Shown here in pieces: positions 28,276 to 36,883 of a DNA stretch of 64,000 nt. Source of the stretch: [Synechococcus] sp. NIES-970. GTDB lineage: Bacteria > Cyanobacteriota > Cyanobacteriia > Cyanobacteriales > MRBY01. The translations under genes and the position numbers were made by a program. Numbering within the stretch: position 1 is the stretch's first letter; every line of letters starts with the position of its first letter. The stretch spans positions 2,558,195 through 2,622,194 of the forward strand of contig AP017959.1 of NCBI GenBank assembly GCA_002356215.1. The letters run 5' to 3'. The notes under the pieces were generated by a model. The model ran no database searches and had not been told where the DNA came from. It saw only the letters and a program-made list of their open reading frames with translations.

Positions 28276-28476
28276 ATGCCAAACTCGACCACTGCCCATC
28301 CTGAAGCATCCCCTGACCACGCCATCTGGGATAGCCTAAAGCAGGCGATCGCCCGTAGTTCTGGGTTTAAGCGTTGGTATGCAAACCACGGTGAAATCCT
28401 CGCCCTCGAGCATCTCAGTGTCGATCAGCAGGTGACCACTTACCTCAAGGAAACCCTCGAAACCCTGGCCTACTAG
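28276..28476 (+). CDS. Small conserved-looking protein, function unknown
   Basis: A 66-residue soluble protein (MPNSTTAHPEASPDHAIWDS, then FKRWYANHGEI, ending KETLETLAY). A GAGG-like ribosome site precedes the ATG. It has no membrane segment or Cys motif. The W-x3-K-x2-A and R-W-Y patterns look like a folded helical domain rather than a random frame, and codon use with a HIP1 site resembles its neighbours. I recall similar small proteins in other cyanobacteria but cannot name the family. Confidence 0.6.
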   Translation: MPNSTTAHPEASPDHAIWDSLKQAIARSSGFKRWYANHGEILALEHLSVDQQVTTYLKETLETLAY

Positions 28477-28533
28477 GATAAGTCGCTTAGATATTTAAGA
28501 ATTTTTAGTTTTTCATGGGATCAACCCAGCTAG

Positions 28534-29214
28534 TCACCAGGACTTTCCCCTCGGTCTGCGACTAGCTATTTTTTTGCCCTGACGGCGCCCCGTTGAATCC
28601 CTAGGACCTCTGTCTGGGAGTAAACAATGCAGCGCGTGAATTTCTGCCGCTGTCAGATAACGCCATTCCCCTGGCGCTAAGCCATCCAGGGTTAATTGGG
28701 CTGCGCCTGCACCGATTCCCACCCGGATCAAACGCAAGGTCGGATAACCCACCGCTGCCGTCATGCGCCGCACCTGACGATTTTTCCCCTCCGTCAGGGT
28801 TAACGCCAACCAAGCTGTGGGAATATTTTGGCGTTCACGGATGGGCGGATGCCGCGGGAAAACCGCTGGTGCTTGGGTTAATAGGCGGGCGATCGCTGGC
28901 CTCGTTTTTTGCCCTTGGATTAAGACCCCTGACTGGAGTCGGGCGATCGCCTGGGCATCTGGAATATTCTCAACCTGAACCCAATAGGTGCGGGGGTGAG
29001 CAAACTTCGGCTCACAGAGATAGTGCTTGAGCGGAGCATCATCAGTCAGGAGCAATAATCCTTCACTATCGCGGTCCAAGCGACCCACAGAATACACATT
29101 CGGGATGGGCACAAAATCCTTTAAAGTTTGCCGCTGTCCCCCTTGGAGGCTATTATCAGTAAACTGACAAAGGACGTTATAAGGTTTGTGGAGCAAAACG
29201 TATGAGTGCCGCAT
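28534..29214 (-). CDS. RsuA/RluB/E/F-family rRNA pseudouridine synthase
   Basis: A 226-residue pseudouridine synthase. The catalytic motif is SVGRLDRDSEGLLLLTDD (Asp of GRLD); the opening LLHKPYNVLCQFTD and the later GKNRQVRRMTAAVGYPTLRL are family blocks. There is no S4 domain at the N-terminus, which together with the opening fits the RluE group (23S rRNA, near position 2457 in E. coli numbering). The C-terminal 25 residues are basic and low-complexity. The target site is inferred. Its ATG overlaps the beginning of the longest frame of the divergent gene. Confidence 0.9.
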   Translation of the reverse strand: MRHSYVLLHKPYNVLCQFTDNSLQGGQRQTLKDFVPIPNVYSVGRLDRDSEGLLLLTDDAPLKHYLCEPKFAHPRTYWVQVENIPDAQAIARLQSGVLIQGQKTRPAIARLLTQAPAVFPRHPPIRERQNIPTAWLALTLTEGKNRQVRRMTAAVGYPTLRLIRVGIGAGAAQLTLDGLAPGEWRYLTAAEIHALHCLLPDRGPRDSTGRRQGKKIASRRPRGKSW

Positions 29215-29225
29215 TAGAAGAAAAA

Positions 29226-29516
29226 ATGACTACCAATATCATGCCTGAAGTCATCACCCATACACCAGAAAAAACTTCCCTCAACACAACAACGAAGTCT
29301 AAAACAGAGTCTGCTCCCCAAACGTCCCCTGCCACAACCAAAGCAGGTGAAAGCCCCCTATTGGGGCTGATCTTGGTTTTTCCTTTCGTGTTTTTAGCTT
29401 TGATCGCCTTGGTTGTCATTGAGCGATTGGTCAAATGGGGCTGGCGAAAATTTGTCTCACCCCGAATTGCTCCGCAAAAAGAATCATTACAGACCCTTAC
29501 TCCCTCGCCTTGGTAA
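29226..29516 (+). CDS. Small single-pass membrane protein, function unknown
   Basis: About 96 residues. A Thr/Ser/Lys-rich N-terminal stretch of ~50 residues is followed by one membrane helix (LLGLILVFPFVFLALIALVV) and a short basic tail. The ATG at 29226 is preferred; an ATG at 29202 is in frame but would overlap the start of the pseudouridine synthase on the other strand. I do not recognise a family. The reading as a gene rests on the clear helix and the positive-inside pattern. Confidence 0.5.
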   Translation: MTTNIMPEVITHTPEKTSLNTTTKSKTESAPQTSPATTKAGESPLLGLILVFPFVFLALIALVVIERLVKWGWRKFVSPRIAPQKESLQTLTPSPW

Positions 29517-29863
29517 AACTAAGTCTCGGAACCACAAAATTTCCAGATAAAAAGAGTCACCCTTTTTTAAAGATTAGAAGAAGTTTTCAGATGTAAGAAT
29601 CACAAAAACTTTTAAAATTCAGGGCAAAAGCAGCGAAATGGGGAATATTTTATTACCCCAAGGTCATGTGCAACTCGAAAAATAAAGTAATTGTGTTGCT
29701 ATTTTGAATTTTTCCGCAAAAAGGCGGAAGTCCCTTGATCGAACTAGGGTAAAAAGAAGCTAAAAACCTAGTCAATGTGATTGGGTACCAGAAACAAGAA
29801 GATGAAAAATATGACTTTTCTTATATAGAATAGGGTTGATATCGACCTAAGGTTCTAACGATT
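29517..29863. other. Intergenic region upstream of the split dnaE half
   Basis: About 350 AT-rich bases with small hairpins (TTCCGC/GCGGAA near 29720; TGGGG/ACCCCA near 29638-29660). TATAGAAT at 29824-29831 could be the -10 box of dnaE-C, and TAAGG at 29848-29852 its ribosome site. I find no remnant of DnaE or of an endonuclease. Confidence 0.45.
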
Positions 29864-31204
29864 TTGGTTAAAATCATTCGCCGCAATTTGATTGGCGAGG
29901 CAGCGACCTATGACATTGGGTTGGGTAAAGACCACAATTTTCTTCTGGGTCAGGGTCTAATTGCCTCTAATTGTTTTAATAAATCCCACTCAACCGCCTA
30001 TGCCTATGTGACGTATCAGACGGCTTACCTAAAGGCGAACTATCCTGTTGAGTACATGACGGCACTATTGAGTGCCAGTAGTGGTAACAAAGACAAGATC
30101 CGCAAGTACCGTGAGAACGCGGAGCGGATGGGAATCCAGGTTTTGCCACCGGATATCAATGAATCAGATTTAGATTTTCGACCAGTGGGTGAAGCGATTC
30201 GATTTGGTCTCTCGGCAGTCCAAAACCTTGGCGAAAATGCGATCGGAGCAATTTTGGCAGCGCGTCAAGAGGGGCCTTTTGGGAGCTTGGCCGATCTCTG
30301 TTCACGGCTGGACTTACGGGTGGTAAACCGGCGGGCCTTGGAAACGTTGATTACCTGCGGCGGTTTAGACTCCCTCCATGACAATCGCCAAGCAATGCTT
30401 AAAGGGCTTGATTTGATGATTGATTGGGCTCAAACAAAAGCTAAAGAAAAAGCCAGTGGCCAAACCAACCTATTTGATAGCTTTGGGGATGAAGGTGTAG
30501 CTAGTTTTGATGAAGCGCCAGTCTTACCCAAGGTGGCTGATTTGACCTTGGAAGAAAAACTCCGCCAAGAAAAAGAATTGCTTGGGTTTTATGTTTCTGA
30601 GCATCCCCTAGAAAAATTACGGACAACTATTGCGCCAGTTTTATCCCCCACGAGTTTAATGGCGATCGCCGACCATGTGAACAAAAAAGTTAGCGCTGTG
30701 GCGATCCTTACCGATATCCGCAAGATTTTTACAAAGGCCAACAATGAACCCATGGCCTTTATTCAGCTAGAGGATATTTCTGGTCAAGTGGAGGGCATTG
30801 TCTTTCCCCGGACTTATCCCAACATTGAACAGTTATTAAATGTGGATAGTCGCGTTATTGTTTGGGGGAAAGTTCAACAAAAAGAAGACCGTACCCAACT
30901 GATTGTGGATCACCTCGAACCCATTGAGGAAGTGCGGATGTTGATGGTGCGTTTATCCCTGGCCCAGTTGAACCAAACTCAAACCCAACAGCGTCTAAAA
31001 GAAATTCTCCTGCGACAAGCTGGGGAAAAGAAACAGGGACGAATCCCGGTCATTGTCATTGTGGGTCAGGGGAATGAGCGCTCCTTTATCCGCCTCGGGC
31101 AAGACTATTGGGTTGAGGACGATCACCAAGCTTTATTGGCCCTCCGTCAGGGGGATTTTCATGCCTACCGCGAAAACCTGATCCCCCATGCCCAAGCCAG
31201 TTAA
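29864..31204 (+). CDS. dnaE: DNA polymerase III alpha, C-terminal half, with split-intein C-fragment
   Basis: Residues 1-36 are the C-terminal fragment of the cyanobacterial split DnaE intein ([34 protein letters not shown]). Asn36 is the cleavage residue and Cys37 ([20 protein letters not shown]) is the +1 nucleophile. After trans-splicing with the N-half, encoded elsewhere, it completes the replicative polymerase. The remaining 410 residues hold the polymerase C-terminal region, including [13 protein letters not shown] and the OB-fold ([20 protein letters not shown]). The start is TTG with a TAAGG site upstream. The 3' end overlaps the longest Nudix frame, but not the start chosen for it. 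Confidence 0.96.
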   Translation: MVKIIRRNLIGEAATYDIGLGKDHNFLLGQGLIASNCFNKSHSTAYAYVTYQTAYLKANYPVEYMTALLSASSGNKDKIRKYRENAERMGIQVLPPDINESDLDFRPVGEAIRFGLSAVQNLGENAIGAILAARQEGPFGSLADLCSRLDLRVVNRRALETLITCGGLDSLHDNRQAMLKGLDLMIDWAQTKAKEKASGQTNLFDSFGDEGVASFDEAPVLPKVADLTLEEKLRQEKELLGFYVSEHPLEKLRTTIAPVLSPTSLMAIADHVNKKVSAVAILTDIRKIFTKANNEPMAFIQLEDISGQVEGIVFPRTYPNIEQLLNVDSRVIVWGKVQQKEDRTQLIVDHLEPIEEVRMLMVRLSLAQLNQTQTQQRLKEILLRQAGEKKQGRIPVIVIVGQGNERSFIRLGQDYWVEDDHQALLALRQGDFHAYRENLIPHAQAS

Positions 31205-31253
31205 TCCTGACTTTATTACTTACTTAAAAATTACTTCTCCAATAATAAATCCT

Positions 31254-31946
31254 ATGGCTTATACCTACGACTATCCAAAACCCAGCGTCACCGTTGATTG
31301 TGTTGTTTTTGGTCTTAATCCCGAACATACCCTCAAAATTATGTTAGTCAAGCGGGGTATTGCCCCTTTTAAAGGAGAATGGGCTCTCCCTGGGGGCTTT
31401 GTCCGCCTTGAAGAGTCCCTAGAAGAAGCGGCAAAGCGCGAGCTGAAGGAAGAAACTGGCATTGAAAATATTTTTCTAGAGCAACTCTATACCTTCGGGG
31501 CACCCCAACGAGATCCCCGTGACCGTGTCATTACCGTTGCCTACTATGCCTTGATTAACCTAGAAGATCATCCCATCCATGCGGATACAGACGCAGCAGA
31601 TGTAGCTTGGTTCCCCTTGGATGATCTTCCCCAAATGGCCTTTGACCACCAAGAAATCACCCAAGTGGCGATCCAACGCCTCCAGGGCAAGCTCCGCTAT
31701 GAACCGATTGGTTTTGAACTGTTGCCCCAAAAATTTACCCTGACCCAACTACAAAAGCTCTATGAGCAGATTTTGGGGATTCAACTGGATAAGCGTAATT
31801 TCCGCCGCAAAATCTTGAAGATGGATATTTTGATTCGTCTCGATGAACTACAAACAGGGGTTGCACACCGAGCTGCCCGTTTGTATTCCTTTGATACCGT
31901 GAAATATCAACAGCTCAAAGAAGCAGGCTTTGATTTTGAGCTTTAG
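31254..31946 (+). CDS. Nudix protein with C-terminal winged helix (NrtR-like)
   Basis: A 230-residue protein; the ATG at 31254 ([15 protein letters not shown]) is the family-type start. The Nudix box [20 protein letters not shown] followed by ETGI is complete (G-x5-E-x7-REL-x-EE-x-G). The C-terminal part ([20 protein letters not shown]) resembles the winged-helix DNA-binding domain of NrtR regulators of NAD synthesis. In that family the Nudix domain often only senses ADP-ribose; here the intact box suggests it may also hydrolyse. It lies 49 bases after dnaE-C. No operator was identified. Confidence 0.85.
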   Translation: MAYTYDYPKPSVTVDCVVFGLNPEHTLKIMLVKRGIAPFKGEWALPGGFVRLEESLEEAAKRELKEETGIENIFLEQLYTFGAPQRDPRDRVITVAYYALINLEDHPIHADTDAADVAWFPLDDLPQMAFDHQEITQVAIQRLQGKLRYEPIGFELLPQKFTLTQLQKLYEQILGIQLDKRNFRRKILKMDILIRLDELQTGVAHRAARLYSFDTVKYQQLKEAGFDFEL

Positions 31947-32334
31947 GGTTATGATCGAGCTCTGCCCTTGAGCTCACAGAGACCAAGCCCTGTGCTTTAC
32001 CGGAAAGGTGAGAGTCGGAATATGAGGTGTGGCGGTCCAGCGTCTAGTCTCTAATATCCCTCAAACGGTGAGATTAGTGAGAAACCACCAAAAGTGAGAT
32101 GATGCCGCAGGTAATATCTCTGATTAACCTTGTTTCTTTGGATAGATCACATCTACTTAATGTCAAACTCAAAGGTAGGATACTCCCATAAATCAGGTTC
32201 CCGCCAAGAAAGGCATGCTGTACTGATAAAGTCAAAGTTAGGAGAATTGAACTGATGGGAAGTTCGGGGGGCGATCGGTCCCACGCTCTAGCTGCAAAGT
32301 GAGTCTCAGGATGATTTCACCTTAAGATAAATCA
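31947..32334. other. Intergenic region with hairpins and a 15-codon frame
   Basis: About 390 bases. GAGCTC repeats at 31957-31962 and 31970-31975 can pair. A second hairpin joins CTAAT...CTCA (32051-32063) to TGAGATTAG (32069-32077). A 15-codon frame at 32255-32302 (ATG, with AGGAG about ten bases before) ends 32 bases before the permease. It may be a structured leader; no known riboswitch was recognised. Confidence 0.45.
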
Positions 32335-33114
32335 ATGAAACCCACCGAGACCCAACAGGAAATGCATCTTGGCTATCGGCTCTATCAAGCAAGTCTCTTG
32401 CTCGGCCAAGTGCTTTGGCGACTGTGGCGAGGCAAGCTCCAGCGAGATCAAGCAACAGACCAGATGCTCATCGTAGGGCCAAGATCTTTGAGGCCTGTTC
32501 TTTTGGTGGCTTTTTTTGCTGGGATGATTTTTACGATCCAGACCGCCCGGGAACTGGCTTTTTTTGGTGCAGAGCATCTGGTGGGTGGTGCTTTTGCGAT
32601 CGCCTTTTGTCGCGAGTTGGCGCCTATCTTGACCGCCAGTATTCTGTCGGGCCAGGTGGGGTCGGCCTTTGCGGCAGAACTGGGGGCCATGAAAATTAGT
32701 GAGCAAATTGATGCCCTCTACATGCTCCGGTCAAACCCCATCGATTTTTTGGTATTGCCCAGGGTGGTGGCCTGCTGTGTAATGGTGCCAGTGTTAACGG
32801 TGTTTGCCCTCGTGGTGGGCGTGCTCGGTGGTATGGGAGCCGCCTATCAATTTTATGGTCTAGCCCCCGGGCGTTTTTTACTGTCGGTGCAGAATTTTTT
32901 AACCCCCCAAGATCTGGTTAATGTAGGGATTAAGGGCGTTATTTTCGGCCTTTGGATTGGGATTGTCAGTTGCAGTTGGGGGCTAACGACGGTGGGTGAT
33001 ACACGTCAGGTGGGACAATCAACGACTTCGGCGGTTGTCACCAGTTGGGTGGGAATTTTTATGTTGGACTTTTTTCTTTCACTGCTGCTTTTCCATCAAT
33101 CTTTTCTGGGCTAG
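32335..33114 (+). CDS. MlaE-family ABC transporter permease (lipid transport)
   Basis: A 259-residue membrane permease of the MlaE/DUF140 family, which moves phospholipids or other lipids between membranes. Family features are RPVLLVAFFAGMIFTIQTAR, CRELAPILTASILSGQVGSA (coupling-type helix), AELGAMKISEQIDALYMLRS and DYVLPRVVA-like LVLPRVVACCVMVPVLTV. The ATPase and MCE-domain substrate protein are not in the window. The start ATG at 32335 follows a long leader. Confidence 0.92.
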   Translation: MKPTETQQEMHLGYRLYQASLLLGQVLWRLWRGKLQRDQATDQMLIVGPRSLRPVLLVAFFAGMIFTIQTARELAFFGAEHLVGGAFAIAFCRELAPILTASILSGQVGSAFAAELGAMKISEQIDALYMLRSNPIDFLVLPRVVACCVMVPVLTVFALVVGVLGGMGAAYQFYGLAPGRFLLSVQNFLTPQDLVNVGIKGVIFGLWIGIVSCSWGLTTVGDTRQVGQSTTSAVVTSWVGIFMLDFFLSLLLFHQSFLG

Positions 33115-33187
33115 GTTCTCCCAAAGCCACAGAGGAAGGGGGATATGTTATTTTCCAAGGAAGTTCTTTTATTTTTTAAATGGCTAC

Positions 33188-34657
33188 ATGTTACTGAGTG
33201 ATGATCTGTTGTTGAATTTTAAGCGGTGTGAACGCCGGGCTTTTTTAGACCTCTACGGCGATCGCCAAGAGCAGACATCCGAGAAAGATTTTTTACAAAA
33301 ACTGCGTAAGGAAAACCAGCGGCAAATTAGAGAATATTTAGGCAAACGCCCCTACCACGAACCTGAGGCTGCTGATTGGGAAGGCCGGGCGATGGAAACA
33401 GAGGCACTGATGGCCGCCGGGGTGGAATGTATTTATCGGGGGGTGTTACTTCATCATGTCGACCAATGGCCGGGGACTGCGATTCAACATCTCACCTTGG
33501 TCGGAAAACCGACGGTGTTGCTTCGGCAAGCAGGGGAATCTTGCTGGGGCCCCTGGCACTATCGACCAATTAATGTCAAATTGGGCCAAAAACCGAAGCC
33601 AGAATATAAGTTGGTCGCGATGTTTCACTCGTTTTTGCTGGAACAAATTCAAGGGCGATCGCCCCGTTTAACCCAACTGATTCTCCGGGCTCGTCATCCG
33701 CACCGCGTTGATATGGTGCTTTGGACAGATAAGCTCCAGGAAACCATCCGCGATTGTATTAACTTGCTCCTGCCAGAAATTGAACCGGAGGTTTTTATTT
33801 CTCGCCAACGGTGTCATCTCTGTGCCTGGCACAACCATTGCTACACGATCGCCCAGACAAATAACCACCTCTCCCTTGTCCCTGGGGTAACCCCGAACCG
33901 TTATGAATCGCTCCAGGGCATGGGGGTTGATACCCTCGAATCCTTGGCCAACACTTCTCCTAAGCACCTGGGTCAACATCTAGGGGCGGATATCGCTATC
34001 CAACTGCAACAGCAGGCCCGGGCGATCGTTCACCAGGAAGTGCTCTGGCGGGTCAATCGTCCCAATAAAGTGCAGCCGATTCCCCAGGGAGACATTGAAC
34101 TTTTTTTCGATATCGAAGCGGAGCCTGATCGAAATGTCGATTATCTCCTGGGGGTTTATCTGGTCGATCGCCAAAACAAAATGGAAAAATTCTATGGTTT
34201 TGTGGCCGAAACCCTGGAGGAAGAAGGCAAAATTTGGCAAGACTTTGTGGATTTTGTGAGTCAGTTTCCCAATGCCCCAATCTTTCACTTTTCCCCCTAT
34301 GAACGGGACACCCTCAATCGCTTAGGAAAAAAATACAGCACGCCCCCGGCCCAACTCCAGGCGATCGCCGGCCGCCTCATGGACATCCACCAGTGGGTGA
34401 CAAAATATTTAGTCTTTCCGGTAGAAAGCTATTCTTTAAAATCCTTGGCCAATTGCCTCGGCTACCAATGGCGGGAGGAAGGGGTGAGTGGCGACCAGAC
34501 GGTCTGTTGGTATGACGAATGGTTAGAAACAGGCGATCGCCAACTACTGGAGGCGATCGTCCGCTACAACGAAGACGACTGCCGGGCCACCCATCACCTC
34601 AAGCAATGGGTTACTGAATTTATCAGGACCCCAGAGAAAACCATCGTGTTGCGCTAA
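33188..34657 (+). CDS. TM0106-type RecB-like nuclease with RNase-H-like domain
   Basis: The ATG at 33188 gives 489 residues; the 64 codons before it overlap the permease and read nothing family-like. The N-terminal part resembles RecB-family (PD-D/E)xK nucleases (LLSDDLLLNFKRCERRAFLD) with Cys/His groups CHLCAWHNHCY, likely an Fe-S or zinc site. The C-terminal part is a DEDD-type RNase-H-like exonuclease domain (FFDIEAEP, YNEDDCRATHHLKQW). A helix-hairpin-helix-like stretch (YESLQGMGVDTLESLANTSP) lies between. A DNA repair or RNA-processing role is inferred. It is 73 bases downstream of the MlaE gene and converges with mrpB. Confidence 0.85.
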   Translation: MLLSDDLLLNFKRCERRAFLDLYGDRQEQTSEKDFLQKLRKENQRQIREYLGKRPYHEPEAADWEGRAMETEALMAAGVECIYRGVLLHHVDQWPGTAIQHLTLVGKPTVLLRQAGESCWGPWHYRPINVKLGQKPKPEYKLVAMFHSFLLEQIQGRSPRLTQLILRARHPHRVDMVLWTDKLQETIRDCINLLLPEIEPEVFISRQRCHLCAWHNHCYTIAQTNNHLSLVPGVTPNRYESLQGMGVDTLESLANTSPKHLGQHLGADIAIQLQQQARAIVHQEVLWRVNRPNKVQPIPQGDIELFFDIEAEPDRNVDYLLGVYLVDRQNKMEKFYGFVAETLEEEGKIWQDFVDFVSQFPNAPIFHFSPYERDTLNRLGKKYSTPPAQLQAIAGRLMDIHQWVTKYLVFPVESYSLKSLANCLGYQWREEGVSGDQTVCWYDEWLETGDRQLLEAIVRYNEDDCRATHHLKQWVTEFIRTPEKTIVLR

Positions 34658-34697
34658 TTTTTAGTGATCTTTAGCTAACGCGGCCTATATTTGAGGT

Positions 34698-35357
34698 CTA
34701 CAGCAATCCCCGGTAGCGAATAAACATCAAAATCACAGCCCAGGAACCCAGGGCAACCTTGGCCGCCACAATGATATTCAACGGCGCAATCCAACCGCCG
34801 CTGACTAAATTTCCTAACTCCCCCTGGGGTAACTCCAAGCCGACCAAAGAAAAAATGGCACAAATCAGAAATACTAAAACTGAAATTTTCTCGATGGAAG
34901 CCGCTCGCCAACGCTTATAAATCCCCTCCATCCACACAGAGGAAGAGGTGATTGCCACCAGCCCGATCGCCGTCCCTCCAGCAACTCCCGCCGCAAAGCC
35001 GCCCCCAGGACTGAGGTGACCCCGGATCGCCAGTTCAATGCCGACGAGGGCGGTAATGGTTGCCCCCAGGCGGGCCAGGACAATGGAAGGCGCATCGGTA
35101 AATTGATGAACCGTAGGGCTGGGTTGTTCATCGGCGAGGAGAAATTTTACCCCCATGATCGAAAGGGTGAAAACAATCACCTCAAAACAAGTGTCATAGA
35201 GGCGATTCCGGAGGATGATGCCCGAGACAGCGTTGGGAACCCCGGTTTCGGCGACCACGGTATCTACTAACAGTGGTTCAATGGTTTCCACAAAATTTGG
35301 CAAAACCAGCATTTTCAAATAGAGGGCAACGCTAACAGCAAGGTAAATCCATTTCAT
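34698..35357 (-). CDS. mrpB: Mrp-type Na+/H+ antiporter subunit B
   Basis: A 219-residue membrane protein; the MnhB domain covers the second half (RLGATITALVGIELAIRGHL, then SPGGGFAAGVAGGTAIGLVA). The extra N-terminal ~80 residues (VALYLKMLVLPNFVETIEP, VFTLSIMGVKFLLADE) match the part often attached to MrpA in other bacteria. It is the last gene of the bicA-nhaS3-mrp block and overlaps the upstream subunit by four bases. Confidence 0.9.
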   Translation of the reverse strand: MKWIYLAVSVALYLKMLVLPNFVETIEPLLVDTVVAETGVPNAVSGIILRNRLYDTCFEVIVFTLSIMGVKFLLADEQPSPTVHQFTDAPSIVLARLGATITALVGIELAIRGHLSPGGGFAAGVAGGTAIGLVAITSSSVWMEGIYKRWRAASIEKISVLVFLICAIFSLVGLELPQGELGNLVSGGWIAPLNIIVAAKVALGSWAVILMFIRYRGLL

Positions 35358-35947
35358 GGTGAGTTCTGGGGGAAAGGTTGGGCCACGGATACAGATGTTT
35401 CCTGGGGTTGAGCTTGGTACATCAATTCGATATTTTCTGGGAGGCGATCGCCTTTAAACAGTTCATAGAGCCGTTCGATGCGAGTCACCACCACATAGTG
35501 ACCATCCTGGTGGGGCTGGGGATAAATGATTGTGTGGACATCCCGCTGAATCAAGGCAGTCTGGAGCTCGGCTGCATCGGGATAGGGCTGTTCCTCCAGG
35601 CGCAGGTGATATCGCTGTAGGATTTCTGTGAAATACATGAAAATTTCTGGGGTCTGGCGCAGGGCGTCGAGTTGCTCTTCGGTGATCCCCAAACGCATGA
35701 CTAAGGAAGACCGCACGGCGATCGCATAGAGAGTAATCGATAACATCGTCCCCACCAATGCCTCCGTGAGGGCCACATCCGCTGCCCCCAACAGGGCATA
35801 AACCAAGGCGGCGATCGCCCCCAAAATCCCCCGCACCACCAGGGCATAGTAGGGGTTCTTTTGGGCCACCAAAGAACCAGCCATCAGGGGCAACAGCAGC
35901 ACAGCAGCGACGATATACCAATCATCCGACCAAGTAAATTCAATCAC
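35354..35947 (-). CDS. mrpA: Mrp subunit A, C-terminal part (DUF4040-type) as a separate gene
   Basis: The GTG at 35947 (197 aa) is chosen: GGAGG lies about eight bases before it, and the start overlaps the mrpG stop (GTGA). Membrane helices cover the first ~100 residues (YIVAAVLLLPLMAGSLVAQK, GAADVALTEALVGTMLSITL), which match the DUF4040/MbhD-like portion of MrpA. A soluble tail of ~95 residues follows (YPDAAELQTALIQRDVHTII). The large antiporter-like N-terminal part of MrpA is absent here. Confidence 0.85.
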   Translation of the reverse strand: MIEFTWSDDWYIVAAVLLLPLMAGSLVAQKNPYYALVVRGILGAIAALVYALLGAADVALTEALVGTMLSITLYAIAVRSSLVMRLGITEEQLDALRQTPEIFMYFTEILQRYHLRLEEQPYPDAAELQTALIQRDVHTIIYPQPHQDGHYVVVTRIERLYELFKGDRLPENIELMYQAQPQETSVSVAQPFPQNSP

Positions 35948-36237
35948 TCTACATCCCTCCGCACTGAACAATAGGCCAAGACATAACCGAGCATCGTATT
36001 CCACAGGGCCAGGGCCAGCAGTGCCAAGATCAACAGGGGCCACTCCTGGGGAATTTTGAACAGTAACCCCATAATGATCGCCATGGAGCCAAGGGTGTCA
36101 GACACCGTGAGACTGTGGAGTTTAAATAAAACCGAGCGATCGCCCAACAGGGGCCAAGTGCCCCAAAACCAGAAGACAATGCCGCCAATAATTAACAGGT
36201 CGCTGATAATTTCTGTGGCCAGGTGCCAAATATTCAT
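35944..36237 (-). CDS. mrpG: Mrp-type antiporter subunit G
   Basis: 97 residues with three membrane helices. The PhaG/MnhG pattern is clear: LLIIGGIVFWFWGTWPLL, KLHSLTVSDTLGSMAIIMGL and a third helix LLILALLALALWNTMLGYVL. It overlaps mrpF by four bases and the mrpA-like gene by four bases, so translation is probably coupled. Confidence 0.9.
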   Translation of the reverse strand: MNIWHLATEIISDLLIIGGIVFWFWGTWPLLGDRSVLFKLHSLTVSDTLGSMAIIMGLLFKIPQEWPLLILALLALALWNTMLGYVLAYCSVRRDVE

Positions 36238-36497
36238 CGCTGGTTTAACCTCCGTAGAACATGGGCTAACAGCATCAATGCCGCATTACCGACACAGAGG
36301 ATCATCACCCCCACGACGCCGATCATCCAGTCATTGCGCAAGACAGAAACGAGCAAAATCATCACCGATGTTTTGCTGGCAATACTGGCGAAGGCCAGCA
36401 TTTTTTGCCAAATATCTTCGTCCTGCCAGGCTTCGTAAATGGGAATCAAAAGCGCTCCCACCATCGCCCCAAGCATCATGTTAAAAATCCAGGTCAT
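36234..36497 (-). CDS. mrpF: Mrp-type antiporter subunit F
   Basis: 87 residues, three helices. The middle one carries the family-like sequence KMLAFASIASKTSVMILLVS, with a cytoplasmic WQDEDIW loop before it. It overlaps mrpE and mrpG by four bases each. Confidence 0.85.
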   Translation of the reverse strand: MTWIFNMMLGAMVGALLIPIYEAWQDEDIWQKMLAFASIASKTSVMILLVSVLRNDWMIGVVGVMILCVGNAALMLLAHVLRRLNQR

Positions 36498-36883
36498 GGC
36501 TTTTTCCTCCGGACAACACGGTGGACTTCATACCAGCCGTTCTCGTGGTACTGGAGCACAATGGTTTTTGGGGTAAACGTAATCAAAAAAATATCAAGGA
36601 AAATCAGCCCCGGTGTGCGGTTGGGCTTCACTTGCTCCATGGTGACCTCTTCATAACGGTGGGGCCAGAGCATCATTTCTACCGCTTCGACGTAGGCCTG
36701 GGGAATCGCCAACAGTACTTCTCCCAGGACCCGTAGCCAGTCCTTCAGTTGGGAGGCGACAGAATATTTGCCAGGAAGAATTAAGGCGATCGCCAAGCCC
36801 AGCAAAATATTGACCAGGCTCAGATCCGCCGTCAGCAGAAACCAAATGGTAAGTTTTAAGAACAAATCTAAAACTGCAATCAT
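36494..36883 (-). CDS. mrpE: Mrp-type antiporter subunit E
   Basis: 129 residues. Two N-terminal helices (LTIWFLLTADLSLVNILLGL; VLGEVLLAIPQAYVEAVEMM) precede a soluble domain with TPGLIFLDIFLITFTPKTIV and a basic end, as in MnhE proteins. It overlaps mrpD and mrpF by four bases. Confidence 0.88.
   Translation of the reverse strand: MIAVLDLFLKLTIWFLLTADLSLVNILLGLAIALILPGKYSVASQLKDWLRVLGEVLLAIPQAYVEAVEMMLWPHRYEEVTMEQVKPNRTPGLIFLDIFLITFTPKTIVLQYHENGWYEVHRVVRRKKP

Noticed and set aside
31947-32334. 6S RNA, SRP RNA, RNase P RNA or tmRNA
   Set aside because: None of the conserved core sequences of these RNAs is present.
32996-33187. 64-codon N-terminal extension of the RecB-like nuclease
   Set aside because: It overlaps the MlaE permease in another frame and has no family-like sequence; the ATG at 33188 fits the family start.
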